Source of the DNA: Nocardioides sp. S5
GTDB taxonomy: Bacteria > Actinomycetota > Actinomycetes > Propionibacteriales > Nocardioidaceae
NCBI RefSeq assembly: GCF_017310035.1
Contig: NZ_CP022296.1
Location: 3,534,001 to 3,598,000, forward strand
DNA length: 64,000 nucleotides
Direction of reading: 5' to 3'
Shown: in pieces, positions 57,974-64,000 of the stretch
How positions within the stretch are numbered: position 1 is the stretch's first letter
Layout of the letters: every line of letters starts with the position of its first letter
Notes under the pieces: model-generated
The model's database searches: none
What the model saw: only the letters and a program-made list of their open reading frames with translations
What the model was told of the DNA's origin: nothing
Position numbers and translations under genes: made by a program

Positions 57974-57985
57974 GCGACCTACGTG
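57974..57985 (-). promoter_or_regulatory. Shared upstream motif, copy 6
   Basis: On the minus strand CACGTAGGTCGC, the most divergent copy, in the region between the Xre gene and the Argonaute operon. About 225 nt of the divergent region (57986-58209) otherwise show no gene I would accept. Confidence 0.35.
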
Positions 57986-58209
57986 ATACCCGCGCTGGGC
58001 AGAGGGCGCTGGGACACGCCGCTGACTCGAGGTGGAGCGTGACAACGACGATGCCTACCGGTCCTCTCGAAAGGCGTGGGCCTCATCAAATCCGGACGCC
58101 CGCAGGTAGCACCGCCTCTGAACCGCGCCTGCCTCGTACTGTCGGTGGCGACTCGTACCCTCAAAGAGCCGAGGCTCTCCAGATTCCTCGGCAGAAGCGA
58201 GGTGACCGG

Positions 58210-59538
58210 GTGGGAAGCGGTAAGCAGGTCAGCCGCAGCGCGCACATCGGCGATGCTGGTATTGCCCTTATCCACCAGCGGGTCAGCGCCATGGATCACG
58301 TCTGGCACGAGCGCACAGTCGACGCCGGGATCGATGGCACGATCGAGCTGCGCGACCCTGCGACGGGCGAAGTCAGCAACTGCCACCTCCAGGTGCAAAG
58401 CAAGGCCAGCGACAACGACTTCCCCGGTGAAACCGCCGACCGGTTCCACTACGACTGCGACGAGCGCGACCTGGACTACTGGATGAAGTCTTCAATGCCC
58501 GTCCTGCTGGTCTGCTCACACCCCAAGCGGGGCGAAGCCTGGTGGGCGCACATCCAGTCCTACTTCGCGGATCCCGCCCGTCGCGCCAGCGGACGTGTGG
58601 ACTTCAACAAGATCACCATGTCCCTTGAAGGGGACGTCTCCGACCGGCTGTTCGCGGTTGCGGATCCTCACGGCCGCGCGCACACGCCCGTCGCTGATCT
58701 GCGTGATGAAACCCTGGAGTCGAACCTGCTGCCTGTGACGATGCCCGACGTGTTCTGGGCATACGACGCCGCGGTCACACTCCCCCGGAAGGTCTACGAC
58801 CTACAGCGCGAGAGCAGCCTCGACATCCGAGACGACTTCACCCTCTTCGGCGGCCGGCTGCTGACGTGGAGCCCCGTCGAGGACACCGCGCTGGCGGGCG
58901 CGGTGAACGGTGACCCGACGATCGAGGCCACCGGCGAACTGCTCCACGGCAGCCCGGACAGCGAGCGAATACTGGTGCGCTTGCTCAACAACGCCTTCCG
59001 GCAAGACCTCCGCGATGACTGCGCCTTCCACGGCAAGCGCCACATGCTCTACTTCCGCGCCACCGACGACCTGTCGCAACGGAGCTGGAACACCAGCGGC
59101 ACCCATTGGCGCTCCGTCTTCAAGCCGCACGCCAAGAAGACCAACCCATTGCAGGTCAGCTACTACAAGCACGCCGGCCTCAAGTGGCAGTTCCTCAACC
59201 TCGACGACGAGTGGTTCTGCGCCCTGACGCCCGACTACTACTACTCGATCGACGGCTACCGCGAGTCACGGTTCACAGCCCAGTACCTGAGCGGCATCAA
59301 GCGGCTCGAACGTAACCCCGCTGTGCTCGGCGAGACCCGCATGTGGGCCGCCATCCTCGCCGGTCGCGAGGGCGGCCATGACAGCTTGTTCAGCCAGAAC
59401 GAGCGCATCCTCGACTTCGGCAAACTCGTCACCTTCGACACCGACCGCGGCATCGACGAGGCGAAGTGGAAGCGAGCGGCAGAGGCGTCGGACCCGACCG
59501 ATCCTCTGGCTGACGGGGAGCTGGCGGAGACGGCATGA
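58210..59538 (+). CDS. DUF4365 (DREN) nuclease-APAZ protein, partner of the short Argonaute
   Basis: From GTG 58210 (GAGGTGA ribosome site upstream) the product has 442 residues. The N-terminal 160 residues match DUF4365: AHIGDAGIALI, then MDHVWHERTVDAGIDGTIEL with candidate metal ligands D42 and E46, and the QxK element VQSKA (Q63, K65) of PD-(D/E)XK nucleases. The rest (about 165-442) corresponds in length and position to the APAZ domain that replaces the N and PAZ domains missing in short Argonautes. It overlaps the Argonaute gene by 4 nt. In SPARDA systems this nuclease is activated when the Argonaute recognises guide-directed target DNA. The frame is open upstream to 57970, but that part looks non-coding. 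Confidence 0.85.
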   Translation: MGSGKQVSRSAHIGDAGIALIHQRVSAMDHVWHERTVDAGIDGTIELRDPATGEVSNCHLQVQSKASDNDFPGETADRFHYDCDERDLDYWMKSSMPVLLVCSHPKRGEAWWAHIQSYFADPARRASGRVDFNKITMSLEGDVSDRLFAVADPHGRAHTPVADLRDETLESNLLPVTMPDVFWAYDAAVTLPRKVYDLQRESSLDIRDDFTLFGGRLLTWSPVEDTALAGAVNGDPTIEATGELLHGSPDSERILVRLLNNAFRQDLRDDCAFHGKRHMLYFRATDDLSQRSWNTSGTHWRSVFKPHAKKTNPLQVSYYKHAGLKWQFLNLDDEWFCALTPDYYYSIDGYRESRFTAQYLSGIKRLERNPAVLGETRMWAAILAGREGGHDSLFSQNERILDFGKLVTFDTDRGIDEAKWKRAAEASDPTDPLADGELAETA

Positions 59539-60965
59539 AACTCACGTTCATCGAAGAACCGGACCTGGAATTCGGCAACGGCAGCCGCCACATCGACCCA
59601 CGTAGCGGCATCAACAACTACGGTCCGGCCGACCTGAGCAATACGGGAGTTCGGACGATCCAGATCGGCATCGTCGGCACCAAGGCGGCCATCGGTGGGG
59701 TCAAGGCATGGCTCGACCGCTGCCGCGAACCAATTGCACCCAAAGAAAGCCCGCTATCGCACCTCTACTTGCCGTTTCCTGGGTTTCACACCAGCGTCGG
59801 CTTCCGCTCGACGATCATCTGGAACGGGCGGCTGGAGCGCACACTCGACAAACGAGCCCTGGAGAACATCGCAACGCTGAGTCCGCTGCAGGCTGTGCAG
59901 AAGGGCGTCGAACTGTACGAGGCCGAGCTGAGAACGCTCGATGAGGAACCCAACTGCGACGTGATCATCGTCTGCCGTCCCGACGATCTGCCGGAACGCG
60001 AGGAGCCGAAGACCAACCCTGACCGACCGTGGGAGCAACCAAAAGCTGCGTCTATCGGCTTCGACTTCCACGAACTGCTGAAGGCACGCTCGCTGAGCGG
60101 TAGTCGTCCCATCCAAATTATCCGGCGCGAGACCTGGGACCCGACCTACAAGCCGAAGGGCCGCGACAGGCGACGCCAGCAGGACGAGGCAACCAAGGCC
60201 TGGAACCTGCACACGGCGCTGTACTACAAGGCCGGCGGCGTGCCATGGCGGATGACCCGCCATGTCCGGGACCTCACGACCTGCTACGTCGGCGTCGCCT
60301 TCTACCGGAGCACCGACAACGAAACACTGCAGACGAGCGTGGCGCAGGTTTTCAACGAGCGCGGCGACGGCGTGATCGTCCGTGGCACCCAGGCCACTCA
60401 GTCGAAGGACGACCGACAGCCACACCTCACCGGCGACGACGCCAAGGACCTCCTTGAGCAGTCGCTGGCCCGTTACCGCATCGAGCACAAGACGGCACCC
60501 GCACGCGTCATGCTGCACAAGACCTCTTCGTTCACGCCTGAAGAGTTGGAGGGCTTCCGGGCTGCCGCCGAGGCGGAGCGCCTGGCCATGCTCGAACTCG
60601 TCTGGATCCCACGCGAGGACTCCCCCCGGCTGTTTCGGCAAGGCGAGCAGACAACCCTACGAGGCACGCTCCTGTCGCTCACTGACACCCGGCACCTGCT
60701 CTACACCCGTGGGAGCGTTCCGTTCTACCGGACTTACCCAGGGATGTACGTGCCGTCGGCACTCCCCTTCCGCCTTGTCGAAGTGCAGTCGAGCGCGGCC
60801 GAGATCGCGACTGAGCTGCTCGCGCTCTCCAAGATGAACTGGAACGCCACCCAACTCGACGGACGGGTGCCCATCACGCTGCGCACAGCTGACTCGACCG
60901 GCCGGATCCTGAAGCACCTCGGCCCGAACGAACGCCCGGCGCCGCGATACGCCTACTACATGTGA
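59535..60965 (+). CDS. Short prokaryotic Argonaute (MID-PIWI)
   Basis: A 476-residue protein lacking N and PAZ domains. The MID domain (about residues 140-240) has FDFHELLKARSL and IQIIRRETW. The PIWI domain (about 245-476) shows YVGVAFYRS, QVFNERGDGVIVRG, ARVMLHKTSSFTPEELEGF and the very typical ending LALSKMNWNATQLDGRVPITLR ... YAYYM. The catalytic Asp/Glu tetrad is not recognisable (GVAFY where an Asp is needed), as in all short Argonautes, so it should bind guide and target without cutting. With the DUF4365-APAZ gene it forms a SPARDA-type abortive defence pair. Confidence 0.9.
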   Translation: MKLTFIEEPDLEFGNGSRHIDPRSGINNYGPADLSNTGVRTIQIGIVGTKAAIGGVKAWLDRCREPIAPKESPLSHLYLPFPGFHTSVGFRSTIIWNGRLERTLDKRALENIATLSPLQAVQKGVELYEAELRTLDEEPNCDVIIVCRPDDLPEREEPKTNPDRPWEQPKAASIGFDFHELLKARSLSGSRPIQIIRRETWDPTYKPKGRDRRRQQDEATKAWNLHTALYYKAGGVPWRMTRHVRDLTTCYVGVAFYRSTDNETLQTSVAQVFNERGDGVIVRGTQATQSKDDRQPHLTGDDAKDLLEQSLARYRIEHKTAPARVMLHKTSSFTPEELEGFRAAAEAERLAMLELVWIPREDSPRLFRQGEQTTLRGTLLSLTDTRHLLYTRGSVPFYRTYPGMYVPSALPFRLVEVQSSAAEIATELLALSKMNWNATQLDGRVPITLRTADSTGRILKHLGPNERPAPRYAYYM

Positions 60966-61155
60966 CTCGGCTCGGTGCTCGTAGCTCGGTTTGACCTGGT
61001 CGCTTCCGCGACTCGCATGGACAAGTCCCCCGACCAGCATGCGCGCCCGCACCTGTCCTGCACGAAGGCCCGGTCATTGCCTGGAAAGCCCTTCCGGCCG
61101 GAGCGCACGGAAGCCGCTTCCGCTGTCGATAACGTGCGGAGATCACTCCGGTTGG

Positions 61156-61776
61156 TCACTGGGGCTTGTCGTCAGCGCGACGGGGACGCGTCGCCAGGCC
61201 GTCGAAGATCAACTCGCTGATCGACGCAGACAAGCGCACTGCGTCTGCGGACGGGTCGTCAGATGGCCCCTCCACCGCCGCAGTGAGGCCGGCGACCGTG
61301 ATGGCACCGAAGACGCTCAAGGCCACGGCGCCCGGGTTGGGGACCTGGCGTAGCGACCCATCAGCCACGCCGTCGGCCAACAACTGCTCGATCGGTTCGT
61401 AGAACGCAGCCCGCAATGCCAGCGCCAGCTCGGGCAGCCGAGTCGCGCGCCCAAGGTCGCCGACCAGTGCCCGACACAGGAACGGGTGCTCGAGCATTAC
61501 CCCCAGCTGCGCCACGACAGCGGCCTCGAGTCGAGTCCGCGCATCCTCGGCGCTCAAGACGGCAACGCCGACGGCGCCGGCGATCATGTCCAGCAGGTCG
61601 CTGAGGAGAAACTCCAGCACGGCGTTCTTGCCGTCGAGGTGGTAGTAGATCGTGGCCTTCGGGATGCCGGTGGCCTCGGCGATGTCTTCGATCTTGGTGC
61701 CGTCCAGACCGCGCTCCGCGATCAGCTCGGCCGCGCCGTACAACTGGCTGGCCAGCTTCGCCGGCAGCTTCCTCAT
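61156..61776 (-). CDS. TetR family regulator (next to MMPL remnant and P450)
   Basis: A 206-residue TetR protein from ATG 61776. The HTH is LYGAAELIAERGLDGTKIEDIAEATGIPKATIYYHLDGK (read in pieces, residues 12-50), followed by an all-helical ligand domain with two hydrophobic segments. It is convergent with the Argonaute gene and divergent from the MMPL remnant and the P450. The palindrome at 61844-61860, 67 nt upstream, is its likely operator. Confidence 0.88.
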   Translation of the reverse strand: MRKLPAKLASQLYGAAELIAERGLDGTKIEDIAEATGIPKATIYYHLDGKNAVLEFLLSDLLDMIAGAVGVAVLSAEDARTRLEAAVVAQLGVMLEHPFLCRALVGDLGRATRLPELALALRAAFYEPIEQLLADGVADGSLRQVPNPGAVALSVFGAITVAGLTAAVEGPSDDPSADAVRLSASISELIFDGLATRPRRADDKPQ

Positions 61777-61843
61777 CACGCACCTCTGTTCTCTGCCGCC
61801 CGCCGGTGCGGCCGTGCGGTATCGACGTCGTGCACATCGTATG

Positions 61844-61860
61844 TTGTACTGGAAGTACAA
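61844..61860. promoter_or_regulatory. TetR operator candidate
   Basis: TTGTACT-GGA-AGTACAA is a perfect 7-bp inverted repeat with a 3-nt spacer, the right size for a TetR dimer, upstream of the TetR gene and in the former promoter of the MMPL gene. Confidence 0.65.
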
Positions 61861-61894
61861 ACCAGTGATCTAGACGATCGGTTGTGTTCAGTGA

Positions 61895-62119
61895 GTCGAG
61901 ACGATCGGGCCGGGACTGCTGTTCTCACCGGTCGAGGCGCTCGCCCAGACCGGCTTCGCTGTCGCGGCCGGGCTCCTTCTCGACACGTTCGTCGTGCGCA
62001 CTCTCGTCGTCCCGGCTTGCGCCGCGCTGTTCGAGGAGGGCAGCTGGTGGCCACACCCCCGGCCGGCCCACGCCCCGGCAGCCGTAGAGCCAGCCCCAAC
62101 ACCTCCCAGGCACCCGTGA
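61895..62119 (+). pseudogene. MMPL transporter, C-terminal remnant
   Basis: An open frame without a start reads ALAQTGFAVAAGLLLDTFVVRT, then LVVPACAALFEEGSWWPHP: the last membrane helix and Trp-Trp-Pro end of MMPL/RND lipid transporters. A TGA stands at 61892-61894 just before it. The remaining 90 percent or more of the gene has been lost between the operator and this point. The remnant ends 23 nt before the P450 gene. Confidence 0.8.
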
Positions 62120-62141
62120 ACCCGATGACCAGAGAGAAGTC

Positions 62142-63320
62142 ATGACTAGCCAGCAGCTCACCTACAGCCCGTTCGACCCCACAGTGATGGAGGATCCCTA
62201 CCCCGTCTATCGGCAGCTTCGCGATCACGCCCCGGCGCACTGGTCGCCGGAGGCAAGCACCTGGGTGCTCAGCAGGCACGAGGACGTCTCGGCGGCCCTG
62301 GCCGACCCAACGACGTACTCCTCGGCGTCCGGCATCTTCCCCACCCCACCCGGCGTGGACATGACCGAGCTGTTCCTGCCCATGCTCATCATGAGCGACC
62401 CACCCCGGCACACGCAGCTGCGCCAACTCGTCAGCAAGGCCTTTACCCCGCGTCGCATCGCAGGGCTCGAAGGACACATCCAGACCCTTGTCGACGACCT
62501 CCTGGACACAACCCCCGAGACCGGCCCCTGGGACTTCGTCTCTGAGTTCTCCGGACCTCTGCCCGCGATCGTGATCGCCGACATGCTCGGCGTGCCGCGT
62601 GAAGACCGCGACCGCTTTCGGACCTGGTCCACCACCCTGATCCAGTCCAACCCGGTGCGAGGCGAATTCGGCGCCGGGCTGGACGCCGCTGCAGCCCTCT
62701 ACGAGTACTTCTCCGCATTCCTCGCTGACCGACGCGCGCACCCACAAGACGACCTCATGACAGCGCTCGTCCAAGCCGAGGTGGACGGCGAGCACCTCAC
62801 CGAGGAAGAACTTCTCGGGTTCTGCCTGCTGCTGCTCGTCGCCGGGCACGAAACGACGACCAACCTGCTGTCCAACAGCGCTGTCATCCTCGCCCAACAC
62901 CCTGAGGACCGACGCGCTCTGGCCGACGAGCCCGAACTCGTGCCAGCAGCCGTCGAAGAGCTGCTTCGCTACGACTCACCGGTCCAGGGCCTGGCACGCA
63001 CCCTGACCCGACAGGTCGATCTGCACGGTCAGGCTATGGCAGCCGGCGACACCGTGCTGCTGCTCTTCGGCTCAGCCAACCGCGACGACCACGCGTTTCC
63101 CGACGCAGACCACTTCGACATCCACCGTGGCCCCGAACGACAAGTCGCGTTCGGGCGCGGCATCCACTTCTGTCTCGGCGCATCCCTGGCCCGCCTCGAA
63201 GCACGCATCGCTCTGCGAGCACTCCTCACCCGCCGCCGTGACTGGGATGTCGACATCGACTCCGCGGTCCGACTCCGCTCAGGCCCGATCCGCGGGTTCG
63301 CATCGCTACCCATTCAGTAG
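62142..63320 (+). CDS. Cytochrome P450
   Basis: A 392-residue bacterial class I P450. The heme-binding signature FGRGIHFCLGASLA has its Cys at 344; the I-helix AGHETT is at 234-239, with E273 and R276 forming the ExxR pair. The pattern (NRDDHAFPDADHFDIHR) fits soluble actinobacterial P450s that oxidise lipids, terpenes or xenobiotics; the substrate cannot be inferred. No ferredoxin or reductase gene follows. The gene lost its MMPL neighbour and probably depends on the TetR-controlled promoter upstream. Confidence 0.93.
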   Translation: MTSQQLTYSPFDPTVMEDPYPVYRQLRDHAPAHWSPEASTWVLSRHEDVSAALADPTTYSSASGIFPTPPGVDMTELFLPMLIMSDPPRHTQLRQLVSKAFTPRRIAGLEGHIQTLVDDLLDTTPETGPWDFVSEFSGPLPAIVIADMLGVPREDRDRFRTWSTTLIQSNPVRGEFGAGLDAAAALYEYFSAFLADRRAHPQDDLMTALVQAEVDGEHLTEEELLGFCLLLLVAGHETTTNLLSNSAVILAQHPEDRRALADEPELVPAAVEELLRYDSPVQGLARTLTRQVDLHGQAMAAGDTVLLLFGSANRDDHAFPDADHFDIHRGPERQVAFGRGIHFCLGASLARLEARIALRALLTRRRDWDVDIDSAVRLRSGPIRGFASLPIQ

Positions 63321-63358
63321 GTCAGCCACTCACCATCCAGTCCCACGAAGGAGTACCC

Positions 63359-63630
63359 GTGAAGGACCGACCCAAGCCGAGCCGCGCAACAGTCCTCCAC
63401 AATCTGATCGAGGCCATCCTCACCCGAAACGATGGGCACATCCCCACCAACATCGAAGGCACCGACACCTACTTCAACAATGTGGAGGACCTCGCGAACG
63501 CGCTCCTGCTCCGCTGGCACACCCGTCTCGTGGCATCCCTAGAACGCGGCCTCGTCGACGACCCTGAAGACCGCAGGGAGGCCGTCATCGAAGCCTGGCG
63601 GCACGCCTCCGGGACTGCTGCACGAGTAGG
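63359..63630 (+). pseudogene. Hypothetical protein truncated by an IS3 fragment
   Basis: Begins at GTG 63359 with a GAAGGAG ribosome site 38 nt after the P450. The first 90 residues look native (NLIEAILTRNDGHIPTNIEGTDTYFNNVEDLANALLLRWHTRL, in pieces), but after about codon 90 the frame runs into the IS3 end and stops at 63673. The family is not recognised by name; I recall similar proteins near actinobacterial P450 and TetR genes. The 3' part of the gene is missing. Confidence 0.6.
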
Positions 63631-64000
63631 TGACAGGTTGGTTACGCAGCCTGAGTGGCTGGTGTGGTCATGATGGTCTCGTACTCGATGGGGGTCAATC
63701 GGCCGAGCGTGGCTTGTCGGCGGCGTCGGTGGTAGGTCCGTTCGATCCACTGGACGATGGCGATGCGGAGCTCCTCGCGGGTGGCCCAGGAGCGCCGGTC
63801 GAGGACGTTCTTCTGCAGGAGCGCGAAGAAGCTCTCCATGGCCGCATTGTCGCCGGCTGCCCCGACGCGGCCCATCGATCCGACCATGGCGTGGCGGTTC
63901 AACGCGTGCACAAATTTCCTGCTGCGGAACTGCTTGGGTTCAACCAGTCGATGCAACACTGGGTTGTTGAAGCGAGCGTAGTTGCTCATCGAACACCTCG
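63631..64000 (-). mobile_element. IS3-family insertion sequence, 3' fragment
   Basis: The boundary near 63631 reads TGACAGGTTGG, an IS3-like end beginning with TGA, exactly where the preceding gene loses its frame. The transposase end follows at 63642 on the minus strand. Homology to IS3 transposases appears to stop near 63932; 63933-64000 look unrelated, so the element is incomplete or was itself interrupted. The other end is outside the window or lost. Confidence 0.65.
63642..63989 (-). pseudogene. IS3-family transposase (OrfB), C-terminal part
   Basis: The sequence QFRSRKFVHALNRHAMVGSMGRVGAAGDNAAMESFFALLQKNVLD (read in pieces), followed by WIERTYHRRRRQATLGRLTPIEYE, is the end of the DDE integrase core with its catalytic Glu in AMESFF. 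About two thirds of OrfB, including both Asp residues, are missing. The first 19 codons from the ATG at 63989 do not resemble the family, so the joined frame is a chimera, although a GAGGTG site happens to precede that ATG. Confidence 0.8.

Noticed and set aside
57970..58209. N-terminal extension of the DUF4365-APAZ gene to an ATG at 57970
   Set aside because: The extra 80 residues are compositionally unlike the protein and precede the conserved DUF4365 start. GTG 58210 has a good ribosome site.
1..64000. CRISPR array
   Set aside because: No regularly spaced 25-40 nt direct repeats were seen; the only tandem repeat is the three-unit 15-bp one at 30096-30140.

Overview
The window is high-GC actinobacterial DNA with short intergenic gaps and many 1-4 nt ATGA/GTGA gene overlaps. 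The style and gene families (SCO6880-type conjugation protein, actinobacterial TrwC-like relaxase, Tad pilus cluster, TetR and FadD catabolic genes) suggest a Propionibacteriales/Nocardioides-like host; this is inference from family resemblance, not a taxonomic result. No rRNA, tRNA, CRISPR array or recognisable replication initiator was seen. The window reads as the interior of a large conjugative element (plasmid or ICE) with layered insertions.

Layout. 1-1265: run of small overlapping accessory genes on +, ending in a strong hairpin terminator. 1331-2219: HNH-like protein and a coiled-coil protein, divergent from 2519-8440, a 1973-residue relaxase-helicase fused to a DnaG/Toprim-like primase module. 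8468-9708: small Cys/His protein and an M48 peptidase. 9851-16478 and 30279-39405 (both minus) are two halves of one conjugation locus: sigma-like regulator, ParA-like protein, VirB2-, VirB8- and VirB6-like proteins, SCO6880, VirB4-like ATPase, then a five-domain secreted hydrolase carrying two DNase I-like domains, membrane protein, coupling protein and accessory proteins. The two halves are separated by about 13.7 kb (16.5-30.25 kb) holding a recombinase trio (active tyrosine recombinase, HTH protein, zinc-ribbon degenerate recombinase), an acyl-CoA catabolic operon with its TetR regulator, and a captured fragment bounded by two truncated genes. A 10-bp direct repeat flanks this block.

39849-44048: three minus-strand genes (UvrD-like helicase with an inserted PD-(D/E)XK-like nuclease, UDG-superfamily protein, small protein), a candidate defence or repair module. 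45513-57144: Tad/Flp pilus operon (SAF/CpaB, TadZ, TadA, TadB, TadC, Flp-like pilin, TadE-like proteins, LysM-BTAD-like protein, lipoprotein, secreted protein). 57472-60965: two-HTH regulator divergent from a DUF4365(DREN)-APAZ plus short Argonaute pair, matching the SPARDA type of defence system. 61156-64000: TetR with a palindromic operator, MMPL C-terminal remnant, cytochrome P450, truncated gene and an IS3-family fragment.

How the parts may work together: the relaxase and coupling protein process and deliver DNA, the VirB-like genes build the channel, the hydrolase opens the wall, and the Tad pilus may mediate attachment. A shared sequence, CACRTAGGYGA, lies just upstream of six transcription units belonging to the conjugation, relaxase, Tad and HTH/SPARDA modules, suggesting one element-wide control circuit.
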